Of a stretch of 64,000 bases of DNA, positions 33,496 to 42,494 are shown in pieces. The notes beneath the pieces were generated by a model, which did not search any database, had not been told where the DNA came from, and saw nothing but the letters and a program-made list of their open reading frames with translations. The first letter of the stretch is position 1; each line of letters opens with the position of its first letter. This DNA comes from Streptococcus xiaochunlingii (GTDB lineage Bacteria; Bacillota; Bacilli; Lactobacillales; Streptococcaceae): NCBI RefSeq assembly GCF_006385805.1, contig NZ_VFSG01000001.1, positions 1-64,000 of the forward strand. The letters run 5' to 3'. The position numbers and the translations under genes are program-made.

Positions 33496-34683
33496 ATGAC
33501 AGAAACAAAAGGCTATTTCGGACAATTTGGTGGATCTTTCGTACCAGAACCTATTCAAAACTTGCTTGATCAATTAGAGGCAACTTTTGAACAGTATAAA
33601 AATGATCCAGAATTTATCGCAGAATACAAACATTATCTCAAAGATTATTCTGGCCGGGAAACACCGCTCTACTTTGCGGAAAGTTTGACAGAGCATTTAG
33701 GTGGGGCGAAAATTTATTTGAAGCGCGAAGACTTGAATCACCTAGGTTCGCATAAATTGAATAACGTCTTGGGGCAAATCCTCTTAGCTAAGCGCATGGG
33801 CAAAACGCGCGTGATCGCTGAAACAGGAGCCGGTCAACATGGTGTGGCTACAGCAGCTGCGGCAGCTAAGTTCGGTATGGCCTGTGATGTTTACATGGGA
33901 GCAGAAGACGTGGAGCGTCAACGTCTCAATGTCTTCCGCATGGAAATGATGGGGGCAACCGTTCATGCAGTTGAAACAGGAACCAAGACCTTGAAAGACG
34001 CCGTTGATGCTGCTTTTGGAGCATGGATGGCAGACCTCGATGCTTTTTATGTTTTGGGTTCTGCTGTTGGACCTCACCCTTACCCAACCATTGTCCATGA
34101 ATTCCAAAAAGTGATCAGTGAAGAGTCTAAACGTCAAATCTTGGGAAAAGAAGGTCGTTTGCCAGACTATGTGATTGCCTGTGTTGGTGGTGGATCCAAT
34201 GCCATCGGTGCCTTCTCCCAATATGTAGGCGATGAGGAAGTCAAATTGGTCGGTGTTGAAGCAGCTGGTCATGGTTTGGACACAGACCAGCACGCAGCGA
34301 CCATGACTAAGGGGACTGTAGGAGTTGTCGATGGGATGAAGACCTACGCTGTCTTTGGCGAAGATGGAAAAGTAGCGCCAGTGTACTCGATCTCTGCTGG
34401 TTTGGACTACCCAGGGGTTGGTCCAGAGCATGCCTTCTTTAAAGATTCTGGTCGTGTTGAATATGTAGCAGCGACAGATGATGAAGCGGTTCAAGCTCTT
34501 CTTCTCCTCAGTAAGACAGAAGGGATCCTCCCAGCCATTGAAAGCTCACACGCGATTGCAGAAGCTGTCAAACGTGCTCCACAATTGGACAAGGACAAGA
34601 TTATTATTATCAATGTCTCTGGACGTGGGGATAAGGACGTGGCTGCCATTGCAGATTATCTAGAAGCGAAAGCTACAAAATAA
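33496..34683 (+). CDS. trpB: Stand-alone tryptophan synthase beta chain
   Basis: 395 residues. PLP enzyme that joins indole and serine to give tryptophan. PLP lysine K87 in GSHKLNN and catalytic E109 in [11 protein letters not shown] are in place, as are the phosphate cup [10 protein letters not shown] and the SGRGDKD end. No trpA or other trp gene is nearby: the neighbours are a VanZ-like gene and a convergent prepilin peptidase gene. It has its own consensus promoter and T-box, so it likely salvages external indole when charged tRNA-Trp is low. GSHKLNN differs from GAHK(T/I)NQ/N of ordinary operon-borne TrpB. ATG is preceded by AGAGGACAC. Confidence 0.93.
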   Translation: MTETKGYFGQFGGSFVPEPIQNLLDQLEATFEQYKNDPEFIAEYKHYLKDYSGRETPLYFAESLTEHLGGAKIYLKREDLNHLGSHKLNNVLGQILLAKRMGKTRVIAETGAGQHGVATAAAAAKFGMACDVYMGAEDVERQRLNVFRMEMMGATVHAVETGTKTLKDAVDAAFGAWMADLDAFYVLGSAVGPHPYPTIVHEFQKVISEESKRQILGKEGRLPDYVIACVGGGSNAIGAFSQYVGDEEVKLVGVEAAGHGLDTDQHAATMTKGTVGVVDGMKTYAVFGEDGKVAPVYSISAGLDYPGVGPEHAFFKDSGRVEYVAATDDEAVQALLLLSKTEGILPAIESSHAIAEAVKRAPQLDKDKIIIINVSGRGDKDVAAIADYLEAKATK

Positions 34684-34689
34684 GAAATC

Positions 34690-35349
34690 TTATCTGCTTA
34701 AAATTGTAAAAAACAGTAAAGCATGATAACTCAGAAAAAGACAGGGAACAAAAGGAATCCGGTCTTTTTCTTTTTTAAAGAGAAAGGCAAGGAGACCAAT
34801 GAGGGAAGCCCCTTGCATGACTAGGAGGACTTGGACGGCCGAGAGGGTCAAAGAAAAAGTAGCCAGCAAGAGAAAATCCCCTGCTCCAATGCCGATGGAG
34901 TAAACAGCTGACAGGACTCCTAAGAAGAGAAAGACTCCCATCAAGAGGGTAGGACTGGTGAAAAACAGGCAAAGAGCGTGGAGCACTAGCCAGAGGAGGA
35001 GAGGGTACTCCATGAATCGAAAATCATAGATGGCCAAAACGCAACTGCCAAGAAGAACCAGGAGATGAGGAATGGGAAGAAGACCCTGATAGCACAGTAA
35101 AAAAAGGAGACCACTCCAGGCTTCAAAGAGGGCATACCAATAAGGAAGAGAGCTCTGGCAGTAGCGGCAACGGAATCGAAAAAGGCATTGCGAAAGAATA
35201 GGAATCAAGTCTAGAAATCCCAAGGTCTGTTGACATTGGTCGCAATGGCTTCTTGGACGAATGATGGAGCTTTCTGGAAAACGGTCGATGACGAGACCTA
35301 AAAAGGAGGCCATACAGGCGCCGACTGTAAAAAAATAGAAGTTGATCAT
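34690..35349 (-). CDS. pilD: Prepilin peptidase / N-methyltransferase for competence pilins
   Basis: 219 residues with about seven membrane segments. It cleaves and methylates ComGC-type prepilins, needed for the transformation pilus. An N-terminal domain with paired cysteines (HCDQCQQ and FRCRYCQSS) is followed by the aspartyl protease core: D in AIYDFRFMEYP and GxGD in GIGAGDFLLLA. It equals CilC/CclA of pneumococcus. A SigX box with T run (35358-35365) stands eight bases before ATG, so expression is restricted to competence. The 3' end carries the trpB terminator on the other strand. Confidence 0.92.
   Translation of the reverse strand: MINFYFFTVGACMASFLGLVIDRFPESSIIRPRSHCDQCQQTLGFLDLIPILSQCLFRFRCRYCQSSLPYWYALFEAWSGLLFLLCYQGLLPIPHLLVLLGSCVLAIYDFRFMEYPLLLWLVLHALCLFFTSPTLLMGVFLFLGVLSAVYSIGIGAGDFLLLATFSLTLSAVQVLLVMQGASLIGLLAFLFKKEKDRIPFVPCLFLSYHALLFFTILSR
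34733..34776 (+). terminator. trpB terminator inside the 3' end of pilD
   Basis: Perfect AGAAAAAGAC (34733-34742) / GTCTTTTTCT (34762-34771), then a T run to 34776. The hairpin lies within the coding sequence of the convergent prepilin peptidase gene, whose stop is 7 bases after the trpB stop. Confidence 0.65.
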
Positions 35350-35357
35350 ACTTATAG

Positions 35358-35371
35358 TATTCGTAAAAAAG
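35358..35371 (-). promoter_or_regulatory. SigX (ComX) competence box of pilD
   Basis: On the minus strand TTTTTTACGAATA: the full T-run plus TACGAATA cin-box. Transcription would start close to the ATG at 35349; no ribosome binding site is visible. Confidence 0.85.
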
Positions 35372-35432
35372 ATGACTAATGAGGATTAGAAATGAAACAA
35401 TTTTCTAACTTTTCTTATTTGAGCATTTTCTC

Positions 35433-35485
35433 TTGCATTTCTTAATTAGAAGGATTATAATATAACTAAATTAGAATAATTCTAA
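35433..35485 (+). promoter_or_regulatory. dpr promoter with PerR/Fur-type box
   Basis: TTGCAT (35433-35438), 17-base spacer, TATAAT (35456-35461). The perfect 7-1-7 palindrome TTAGAATAATTCTAA lies at 35471-35485, over the transcript start. It fits a PerR-type peroxide-responsive operator. Confidence 0.85.
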
Positions 35486-35502
35486 AAAAGGAGAACTCAT
35501 TT

Positions 35503-36030
35503 ATGACAACAATCAAAAAAGAAGCAGCAAAAGATGTAGCAACATTTGCAACTATTAGCGAAGTAAGCAAGAGCTTAACCGATACAAAAGCGGTTTTGAA
35601 TCAAGTGGTGGCAGACCTTTATGTCGCTCATATTGCCTTGCACCAAGTACATTGGTATATGCGTGGTCGTGGCTTCCTCGTATGGCATCCAAAAATGGAT
35701 GAGTATATGGAAAGCTTGGATGCGACTCTTGATGAAGTAAGTGAACGCTTGATTACCTTGGGTGGTGCTCCGTACGCTAGCATGGTTGAGTTCTTGGAAC
35801 ATAGCAACATCCAAGAAGAAAAAGGTTCATTCGAACGCTCTATGGAAGAAAATTTTGGACGTGTCCTTTCTATCTTCCGCTACTTGGTAAGTCTTTATCA
35901 AAAAGCCTTGGATATCACAGATGCTGAAGGAGATGACGTGACCAACGATATCTTTGTTGGTGCAAAAGCTGAATTGGAAAAACATATCTGGATGATTGCC
36001 GCTGAATTAGGACAAGCACCAGGTTTGTAA
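35503..36030 (+). CDS. dpr: Dps-like peroxide resistance protein Dpr
   Basis: 175 residues. Forms a 12-subunit ferritin-like shell that binds and oxidises iron and so prevents Fenton chemistry; essential for peroxide tolerance in catalase-negative streptococci. The ferroxidase ligands are in IALHQVHWYMRG (His) and HPKMDEYMESLDATLDEVSERL (Asp/Glu). The N-terminal 25 residues are Lys/Ala-rich (TTIKKEAAKDVATFATIS), as in other Dpr proteins. AAAAGGAGAA before ATG. Single gene with promoter, PerR-type box and terminator. Confidence 0.95.
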   Translation: MTTIKKEAAKDVATFATISEVSKSLTDTKAVLNQVVADLYVAHIALHQVHWYMRGRGFLVWHPKMDEYMESLDATLDEVSERLITLGGAPYASMVEFLEHSNIQEEKGSFERSMEENFGRVLSIFRYLVSLYQKALDITDAEGDDVTNDIFVGAKAELEKHIWMIAAELGQAPGL

Positions 36031-36043
36031 TCTGAAATTAAAC

Positions 36044-36077
36044 AAACGAGCCTTCCTTGCTTGGGAGGCTCGTTTTT
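36044..36077 (+). terminator. dpr terminator
   Basis: AAACGAGCCT-t-CC / GG-g-AGGCTCGTTT stem with a T run at 36044-36077. Confidence 0.88.
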
Positions 36078-36115
36078 GGGAGGAGATTTTTCCTGTAAAT
36101 AAAACAGGGGCCATC

Positions 36116-36144
36116 TTGAAAATACTTGAAAGATTTGATAGAAT
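36116..36144 (+). promoter_or_regulatory. Promoter of yqgQ, likely leaderless
   Basis: TTGAAA (36116-36121), 17-base spacer, TGA-TAGAAT (extended -10, ending 36144). The ATG is at 36151, so the transcript should start at the initiation codon. No ribosome binding site. Confidence 0.7.
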
Positions 36145-36150
36145 AAGCAC

Positions 36151-36369
36151 ATGAAAACCCTGTACGATGTTCAACAATTTCTGAAAAAATTTGGAATCAT
36201 TATTTATGTCGGAAAACGGCTTTACGACATTGAATTGATGAAGATTGAATTGAAAAGGATCTATGACGCTGGGCTGATGGAAAAATTGGATTATCTAGAA
36301 GCAGAAGCTGTCTTACGTAGAGAACACGCACAGGAATTACGTTATTTAGAAGAGGAGAAAGAAAAGTGA
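36151..36369 (+). CDS. yqgQ: YqgQ family protein (DUF910)
   Basis: 72 residues. MKTLYDVQQFLKKFGIIIYVGKRLYDIELMKIELKRIYDAGL matches the YqgQ family, a small three-helix protein that looks like a nucleic-acid binder but has no proven role. In many Firmicutes yqgQ sits with a rhodanese gene and glucokinase; here the rhodanese-like gene follows with a 4-base overlap and glucokinase is absent. The start codon has no ribosome binding site; the promoter position implies a leaderless message. Confidence 0.85.
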   Translation: MKTLYDVQQFLKKFGIIIYVGKRLYDIELMKIELKRIYDAGLMEKLDYLEAEAVLRREHAQELRYLEEEKEK

Positions 36370-36752
36370 ATGTAACAAGTGTTTTAGTATGGTTGATTGT
36401 TTTAGGGATGTTTGGCTGGATGGGCTACAATTACTTCCGTATCCGTCGTGCTGCAAAAATTGTGGACAATGTAGAGTTTGAAGAATTGATCCGCAAAGGC
36501 CAATTAGTGGACTTGCGTGATCCGAATGAATTCCACGCTAAGCATATTTTGGGAGCTCGGAACATTCCATCCAACCAATTAAAAGTGAGCTTGGCTGCCC
36601 TTCGCAAAGATAAGCCAGTCTTGCTCTATGAGAACAGTCGTGGGTCCCGTGTGACCAATGCGGCCCTCTTCTTGAAAAAACAGGGTTACAAAGATATCTA
36701 TATCTTGTCCTATGGTTTGGATTCTTGGGATGGAAAGGTAAAAACGAACTAA
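36366..36752 (+). CDS. Membrane-anchored rhodanese-like protein lacking the catalytic cysteine
   Basis: 128 residues. One N-terminal membrane segment (about 6-22, VLVWLIVLGMFGWMGYNYF) is followed by a rhodanese fold (about 38-125): LVDLRDPNEFHAKHILGARNIP is the usual entry, but the active-site loop reads LLYENSRGSRVTNA where a catalytic Cys normally follows Tyr. The sulfur carrier residue is therefore missing, and the protein may act by binding rather than by sulfur transfer. GTG start after GAAAAG; overlaps yqgQ by 4 bases. Ends at a strong terminator. Confidence 0.85.
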   Translation: MNVTSVLVWLIVLGMFGWMGYNYFRIRRAAKIVDNVEFEELIRKGQLVDLRDPNEFHAKHILGARNIPSNQLKVSLAALRKDKPVLLYENSRGSRVTNAALFLKKQGYKDIYILSYGLDSWDGKVKTN

Positions 36753-36756
36753 GATT

Positions 36757-36790
36757 AAAACTCCAGAAGTATGAGCTTCTGGAGTTTTTT
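36757..36790. terminator. Bidirectional terminator between rhodanese and rsuA-like genes
   Basis: AAAACTCCAGAAG / CTTCTGGAGTTTTTT at 36757-36788. A run of A on one side and T on the other serves both convergent genes. Confidence 0.9.
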
Positions 36791-37514
36791 AGCGGGTTTC
36801 TTCTAAAAAAGAGCGAATCGCGTCACATTCAACTGATGTGAGGGGGCGATAATGCCCCTCTTTCAGCTCATCCTCTAAAGTAAAAGGCCCAAAGCGAACT
36901 CGTTTTAAAGTAGTGACTTTGACCCCAATGGATAAAAACATCTTTTTCACCTGATGAAATTTTCCTTCAGACAGGGTGACCAGGGCCTGGCTTTCGGTAA
37001 GGCTGGAGTTAAGGATTTTTAGTTTGGCAGGCTTGCATGTTGTCCCGTCTAAGAAGGTGATTCCTTCTTGAAATTCCTCTATATGAGCGGGTTCAAGAGG
37101 GCCGTTGACTGTTACCGCGTATTCTTTTTCAATATGGTATTGGGGATGAAGGAGTTGGAAACCTAGAGGTCCATTGTCTGTGAGTAGGAGGAGCCCGGTC
37201 GTATCCCGATCCAGTCGACCGATAGGATAGGTCTTGGGGGTCCGGTCTTCTGCTCGGAGGAGGTCCAATACTGTAGGATGTTGGGCATCCTTGGTAGCCG
37301 TCACTAGTCCTTGAGGTTTATGAAGAAGAAAATAGTGGTGGGAACAGTCGGTAAGAATCCGATCCTTCCAGCGAACTTCTTGGAGACCTGTATCGACATT
37401 TTGGGATAATTTTGTTGCAGCAAGTCCGTCGACTAGGATCTGCTTTTTGGCTAGGCACTGTTTGATTTCTTTGCGGGGAATTTGGTAGTGGGCCAGTAAT
37501 TGATCTAATCTCAT
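36789..37514 (-). CDS. rsuA: Ribosomal small-subunit pseudouridine synthase (RsuA family)
   Basis: 241 residues. Converts uridine to pseudouridine in 16S rRNA (position 516 in E. coli). An S4 RNA-binding domain covers about 1-48 (LDQLLAHYQIPRKEIKQCLAKKQILVDG). The catalytic domain has GRLDRDTTGLLLLTDNG with the active-site Asp (about 101-117), then EKEYAVTV and GKFHQVKKMF. Family call is firm; the exact target uridine is inferred from RsuA. Divergent from typA, with 237 bases between the two starts. Confidence 0.88.
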   Translation of the reverse strand: MRLDQLLAHYQIPRKEIKQCLAKKQILVDGLAATKLSQNVDTGLQEVRWKDRILTDCSHHYFLLHKPQGLVTATKDAQHPTVLDLLRAEDRTPKTYPIGRLDRDTTGLLLLTDNGPLGFQLLHPQYHIEKEYAVTVNGPLEPAHIEEFQEGITFLDGTTCKPAKLKILNSSLTESQALVTLSEGKFHQVKKMFLSIGVKVTTLKRVRFGPFTLEDELKEGHYRPLTSVECDAIRSFLEETR

Positions 37515-37699
37515 AAAAGACAGGATAGCATGAAATGGAGAGAATCACAAGTATTCGGAAAAAGGATGAAGAAAAGGGATAAAGAGGTGAAAGATTTTCA
37601 TGAATAGAGTGGTTAGGAGTGGGAATGAGAAAGAAGGTTTTCGAAAGAAAGCATGAAAACATTTACACTTACTTGAGTTAAGTCATTTGCTTAAAATTG

Positions 37700-37708
37700 T
37701 GGTATAAT
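37700..37708 (+). promoter_or_regulatory. Extended -10 promoter of typA
   Basis: TGGTATAAT at 37700-37708; the ATG is 44 bases downstream with AGAGGAAA. Confidence 0.6.
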
Positions 37709-37751
37709 CGTTCAGTTAGAAAATAAATTTTTGAATACAATAGAGGAAATC

Positions 37752-39599
37752 ATGACAAAATTAAGAGAAGATATCCGTAATATCGCGATTATCGCCCACG
37801 TCGACCACGGTAAAACAACCCTCGTTGACGAATTGTTGAAACAATCTGAAACTCTTGACGCGCGTACAGAGTTGGCAGAGCGTGCAATGGACTCAAACGA
37901 TATCGAAAAAGAGCGTGGAATCACCATCCTTGCGAAAAATACAGCCGTTGCTTACAACGGGACTCGTATCAACATCATGGACACACCAGGACACGCGGAC
38001 TTCGGTGGAGAAGTTGAGCGGATCATGAAAATGGTTGATGGTGTTGTTTTGGTAGTAGATGCCTACGAAGGAACCATGCCACAGACTCGTTTCGTATTGA
38101 AAAAAGCCTTGGAACAAGACCTTGTGCCGATCGTTGTAGTTAACAAAATCGATAAGCCATCTGCTCGTCCAGCAGAAGTAGTAGACGAAGTCTTGGAACT
38201 CTTCATCGAGCTTGGTGCGGATGATGACCAACTTGACTTCCCAGTTGTTTATGCGTCAGCGATCAACGGAACATCTTCCTTGTCAGATGATCCAGCAGAT
38301 CAAGAAAAGACCATGGCGCCAATATTTGACACCATTATCGACCACATCCCAGCTCCAGTTGATAACTCAGATGAGCCCCTTCAATTCCAAGTGTCTCTTC
38401 TTGACTACAATGACTTCGTAGGACGTATCGGTATTGGACGTGTCTTCCGTGGTACCGTAAAAGTTGGTGACCAAGTTACCCTTTCTAAACTTGACGGTAC
38501 AACCAAGAACTTCCGTGTCACAAAACTCTTCGGTTTCTTTGGTTTGGAACGTCGTGAAATCCAAGAAGCCAAGGCTGGTGACTTGATTGCCGTATCAGGT
38601 ATGGAAGATATCTTCGTTGGTGAAACCATCACTCCTACAGACGCAGTTGAAGCTCTTCCAGTTCTTCATATCGATGAGCCAACCCTTCAAATGACCTTCT
38701 TAGTTAACAACTCACCTTTTGCTGGTCGTGAAGGGAAATGGGTGACTTCACGTAAGGTCGAAGAGCGCCTTCAAGCAGAATTGCAAACAGACGTATCTCT
38801 TCGTGTAGATCCAACGGACTCACCAGATAAATGGACCGTTTCAGGACGTGGGGAATTGCACTTGTCAATCTTGATCGAAACCATGCGCCGTGAAGGCTAT
38901 GAGCTTCAAGTATCTCGTCCAGAAGTTATCGTAAAAGAAATTGATGGTGTGAAGTGCGAGCCATTTGAGCGTGTGCAAATCGATACTCCGGAAGAATACC
39001 AAGGGTCTGTCATCCAAAGCCTTTCTGAACGTAAGGGTGAAATGTTGGATATGATTGCAACAGGTAATGGTCAAACTCGTTTGGTCTTCCTAGTTCCTGC
39101 GCGTGGTTTGATTGGATATTCAACTGAATTCTTGTCAATGACTCGTGGATACGGGATCATGAACCATACCTTCGACCAATACTTGCCATTGATTCCAGGT
39201 GAAATTGGCGGTCGTCACCGTGGTGCCCTTGTTTCTATCGATGCTGGTAAGGCAACAACCTACTCTATCATGTCTATCGAAGAACGTGGTACTATCTTTG
39301 TCAACCCTGGTACTGAGGTTTACGAAGGAATGATCATCGGTGAAAACTCTCGTGAAAATGACTTGACTGTTAACATCACGAAGGCTAAACAAATGACCAA
39401 CGTTCGCTCCGCTACTAAGGACCAAACAGCGGTTATCAAGACTCCTCGTATCTTGACGCTTGAAGAATCACTCGAGTTCTTGAACGACGATGAGTACATG
39501 GAAGTAACGCCTGAATCAATCCGTCTACGTAAACAAATCTTGAATAAGGCAGAACGCGAAAAAGCAAACAAAAAGAAAAAATCAGCTGCAGCTGAATAA
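37752..39599 (+). CDS. typA: Ribosome-associated GTPase TypA/BipA
   Basis: 615 residues from ATG 37752, chosen over an upstream TTG because AGAGGAAA lies just before it. Translation-factor-type GTPase that aids 50S assembly and stress or cold adaptation. The G motifs are [10 protein letters not shown] (G1), the switch [17 protein letters not shown] (G3) and [10 protein letters not shown] (G4). EF-G-like domains III-V follow and a BipA-specific C terminus with [20 protein letters not shown] Lys-rich tail ([15 protein letters not shown]) is present. Strong codon bias. Confidence 0.96.
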   Translation: MTKLREDIRNIAIIAHVDHGKTTLVDELLKQSETLDARTELAERAMDSNDIEKERGITILAKNTAVAYNGTRINIMDTPGHADFGGEVERIMKMVDGVVLVVDAYEGTMPQTRFVLKKALEQDLVPIVVVNKIDKPSARPAEVVDEVLELFIELGADDDQLDFPVVYASAINGTSSLSDDPADQEKTMAPIFDTIIDHIPAPVDNSDEPLQFQVSLLDYNDFVGRIGIGRVFRGTVKVGDQVTLSKLDGTTKNFRVTKLFGFFGLERREIQEAKAGDLIAVSGMEDIFVGETITPTDAVEALPVLHIDEPTLQMTFLVNNSPFAGREGKWVTSRKVEERLQAELQTDVSLRVDPTDSPDKWTVSGRGELHLSILIETMRREGYELQVSRPEVIVKEIDGVKCEPFERVQIDTPEEYQGSVIQSLSERKGEMLDMIATGNGQTRLVFLVPARGLIGYSTEFLSMTRGYGIMNHTFDQYLPLIPGEIGGRHRGALVSIDAGKATTYSIMSIEERGTIFVNPGTEVYEGMIIGENSRENDLTVNITKAKQMTNVRSATKDQTAVIKTPRILTLEESLEFLNDDEYMEVTPESIRLRKQILNKAEREKANKKKKSAAAE

Positions 39600-39621
39600 A
39601 AAATAAGAAAGGAGTGACAAA

Positions 39622-39888
39622 ATGGTTTATTTAATTATAGGTATTTTGATCCTCCTTTTTTACCTTTTTGCAGCTCCAAAGAGCATTAGAGGAACTCTGA
39701 ATGTAGTAACCCTGGTCGTATTATTGGTCTCTTTGGTCATCCTACTTTGCTTAGCGATTTTCCAAATTTTCCAATTGCCATCAGAATTTTTTGTTGGCGC
39801 CTTCCTTGCTTTTGTGGGCTACCTGGCCCTCGTTGATATTTCGCGATTGCCGACCAAGTCTTCTAAACGCTTGGATAAATCAGAATAA
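39622..39888 (+). CDS. DUF3165 membrane protein
   Basis: 88 residues with three hydrophobic segments: VYLIIGILILLFYLFA (about 2-17), LNVVTLVVLLVSLVILLCLAIFQIF (about 26-50) and FFVGAFLAFVGYLALV (about 56-71), ending in a short basic tail. It matches the streptococcal DUF3165 family found between typA and murD; no function is known. AAAGGAGTGAC ribosome binding site 22 bases after typA, so it is probably co-transcribed with typA. A terminator follows. Confidence 0.8.
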   Translation: MVYLIIGILILLFYLFAAPKSIRGTLNVVTLVVLLVSLVILLCLAIFQIFQLPSEFFVGAFLAFVGYLALVDISRLPTKSSKRLDKSE

Positions 39889-39908
39889 ACTGGAGATCTT
39901 GTCTCCAT

Positions 39909-39953
39909 AAAAAAGAGTTGTTGTGATAGAAAATCATGGCGACTCTTTTTTAT
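39909..39953 (+). terminator. Terminator after the DUF3165 gene
   Basis: AAAAAAGAGTTG (39909-39920) / CGACTCTTTTTT (39940-39951) with a 19-base loop. Confidence 0.75.
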
Positions 39954-40069
39954 GAAAGATGCTGAAGCGGTCATTTTTATACGTGTTGCTTCTTTTGCTG
40001 TCTTAAGGCTTTTTAATTTGTCTAAAAAAGGGTAAAATAGAAGGTGAACAAATTGGAGAGAAAAAAGCT

Positions 40070-41422
40070 ATGAACGTCATTGAAACATTTAAAAATAAAA
40101 AAGTCCTTGTTTTAGGATTGGCTAAGTCTGGAGAATCTGCAGCGCGACTACTCGATCGCTTAGGAGCTATCGTAACGGTGAATGATGGCAAAGCCTTTGA
40201 AGAAAATCCTGCAGCCCAAAGTTTACTGGAAGAAGGAATCAAAGTCGTGACAGGAGGACATCCTCTGGAACTCTTGGATGAAGACTTTGCAGTGATGGTG
40301 AAGAATCCTGGAATTCCTTACACGAATCCTATGGTTGAACGGGCCCTTGAAAAAGGCATCCCTGTTTTGACCGAAGTTGAATTGGCCTACCTCATTTCAG
40401 AAGCGCCAATCATCGGAATCACTGGTTCAAACGGAAAAACAACCACCACTACCATGATTGGAGAAGTATTAACTGCCGCTGGACAAAACGGTCTCTTGTC
40501 TGGAAATATTGGTTTTCCAGCTAGTCAAGTCGCTCAAACAGCGACAGCTAAAGACACATTGGTGATGGAATTGTCTTCTTTCCAATTGATGGGGATTGAA
40601 GCCTTCCATCCAGAAATCGCAGTCATCACCAATCTCATGCCGACACATTTGGATTACCACGGATCGTTCGAAGGTTATGTAGCTGCAAAATGGGCAATTC
40701 AAAAGAATATGACGGCCAAGGATTTTGTGGTACTAAACTTTAATCAGGATCTAGCCAAAGACTTGTCTCAGCAAACACAGGCTACTGTGGTGCCATTTTC
40801 AACCCAAGAAAAGGTAGATGGAGCATATTTAGAGGACGGTGTCCTTTACTTCCGAGGTGAAGCCGTCATGCGAGCAGACCAAATTGGAGTACCAGGCAGC
40901 CACAATGTAGAAAATGCTTTAGCTACCATTGCAGTGGCCAAACTTCGTGGTGTTGACAATCAAACTATCCAAGAAATCTTATCAGCCTTTGGCGGGGTGA
41001 AGCACCGCTTGCAGTATGTAGCTGAGATTGAAGGGGTGAAATTCTACAATGATAGTAAGTCTACCAACATCTTAGCAACCCAAAAAGCCTTGTCTGGCTT
41101 TGATAACGCTCATGTCATATTAATCGCTGGTGGCTTGGACCGAGGCAATGAGTTTGACGAATTGGTGCCAGATATTACTGGTCTTAAAAAGATGGTCATC
41201 CTTGGAGAGTCTGCTGAACGGGTGAAACGAGCAGCGGATCAAGCGGGTGTGGCTTATCTAGATGCGACGGATGTGGCAGATGCAACGCGCAAAGCCTTTG
41301 AAATAGCTGAGCCAGGTGATATCGTCTTGCTTAGTCCAGCCAATGCCAGCTGGGATATGTACGCGAATTTCGAAGTACGGGGCGATGAGTTCCTTAAAAC
41401 AGTAGAAGAGTTGAAAAAATAA
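40070..41422 (+). CDS. murD: UDP-N-acetylmuramoylalanine--D-glutamate ligase
   Basis: 450 residues. Adds D-glutamate to UDP-MurNAc-L-Ala in the cytoplasmic phase of peptidoglycan synthesis. An N-terminal UDP-binding domain ([17 protein letters not shown]), the ATP loop [17 protein letters not shown] (about 115-131), the central [11 protein letters not shown] block, and a C-terminal domain with [22 protein letters not shown] are all present. GGAGAG precedes ATG. First gene of the murD-murG-divIB operon. Confidence 0.97.
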   Translation: MNVIETFKNKKVLVLGLAKSGESAARLLDRLGAIVTVNDGKAFEENPAAQSLLEEGIKVVTGGHPLELLDEDFAVMVKNPGIPYTNPMVERALEKGIPVLTEVELAYLISEAPIIGITGSNGKTTTTTMIGEVLTAAGQNGLLSGNIGFPASQVAQTATAKDTLVMELSSFQLMGIEAFHPEIAVITNLMPTHLDYHGSFEGYVAAKWAIQKNMTAKDFVVLNFNQDLAKDLSQQTQATVVPFSTQEKVDGAYLEDGVLYFRGEAVMRADQIGVPGSHNVENALATIAVAKLRGVDNQTIQEILSAFGGVKHRLQYVAEIEGVKFYNDSKSTNILATQKALSGFDNAHVILIAGGLDRGNEFDELVPDITGLKKMVILGESAERVKRAADQAGVAYLDATDVADATRKAFEIAEPGDIVLLSPANASWDMYANFEVRGDEFLKTVEELKK

Positions 41423-41423
41423 T

Positions 41424-42494
41424 ATGAAAAAAATAGTATTTACAGGGGGAGGTACAGTTGGGCATGTGACCTTGAACCTTCTCCTCATCCCTCGCTTCAT
41501 CGAGGACGGTTGGGAAGTTCATTATATTGGGGACAAGAAGGGGATTGAACACCAAGAGATTTTGAAGTCTGGCTTGGACATCCATTTCCATTCGATTGCA
41601 ACGGGCAAGTTGCGCCGTTATTTTTCTTGGCAAAATATGTTGGATATTTTCAAGGTCTTCTGGGGGATTCTCCAATCGATTTGGATCATGCTTCGTGTAC
41701 GGCCGCAGGTTTTGTTTTCTAAAGGAGGCTTCGTTTCAGTTCCTCCGGTAGTGGCTGCGCGACTTTGCTTCGTTCCTGTATTGGTCCACGAATCTGACCG
41801 TTCCATGGGCTTGGCCAATAAAATTGCCTATAAGTTTGCAACGAAAATGTTCACAACCTTTGAACAGCCAAAAAGCCTAGTGAAAGCCCAACATGTGGGA
41901 GCTGTGACCAAGGTTCGTCAGGAACAACTTCCAATCCCACAAGAATTGGAAGCAGTATTTGCTCAATTTGATCCACAGTTGCCAACCCTTCTCTTTGTGG
42001 GTGGTTCTGCTGGTGCACGAGTGTTCAATGAGTTTGTCACAAAAAATCGAGAAACCTTGCTAGCAAGATACAATGTCATTAATTTGACAGGGGACTCCTC
42101 TTTGAATGAACAAGCACCTCATCTTTATCGCGTGGACTACGTGACGGATCACTATCTTCCTTTGCTCCAAAAGGCAGACCTAGTAGTGACTCGTGGAGGT
42201 GCCAATACGATTTTTGAACTCTTGGCCATGAATAAGCTCCATATCATCGTTCCCCTAGGGAAAGAGGCTAGTCGGGGAGATCAGATTGAAAATGCTCAAT
42301 ACTTTGTGGAAAAAGGCTATGCAGAAACCATCGCTGAGCCAGATTTGAGCATGGATCGTTTGCAAGAAACGATGGATAAAATATTCCAAGGGGCAGAAAG
42401 CTATCATCAAGCGATGAAGGATTCGAATGAATTGCTTTCCTTGGATGAATTTTATAACCTAGTCCATCAAGAAATTAATAAAAGGAAAAAATGA
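41424..42494 (+). CDS. murG: Lipid II synthase MurG
   Basis: 356 residues. Membrane-associated glycosyltransferase that transfers GlcNAc from UDP-GlcNAc to lipid I. The N-terminal loop is [13 protein letters not shown] (about 5-17). Streptococcal MurG has Val after Gly-Thr where E. coli has Gly-Gly-His. The C-terminal donor site has [14 protein letters not shown] and [19 protein letters not shown] starts one base after the murD stop and its end overlaps divIB by 4 bases. Confidence 0.95.
   Translation: MKKIVFTGGGTVGHVTLNLLLIPRFIEDGWEVHYIGDKKGIEHQEILKSGLDIHFHSIATGKLRRYFSWQNMLDIFKVFWGILQSIWIMLRVRPQVLFSKGGFVSVPPVVAARLCFVPVLVHESDRSMGLANKIAYKFATKMFTTFEQPKSLVKAQHVGAVTKVRQEQLPIPQELEAVFAQFDPQLPTLLFVGGSAGARVFNEFVTKNRETLLARYNVINLTGDSSLNEQAPHLYRVDYVTDHYLPLLQKADLVVTRGGANTIFELLAMNKLHIIVPLGKEASRGDQIENAQYFVEKGYAETIAEPDLSMDRLQETMDKIFQGAESYHQAMKDSNELLSLDEFYNLVHQEINKRKK

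Noticed and set aside
33784-34494. 236-codon frame antisense to trpB
   Set aside because: Long only because of the codon bias of trpB. The composition (Cys, His, Ser-rich) is not protein-like and no start signals exist.
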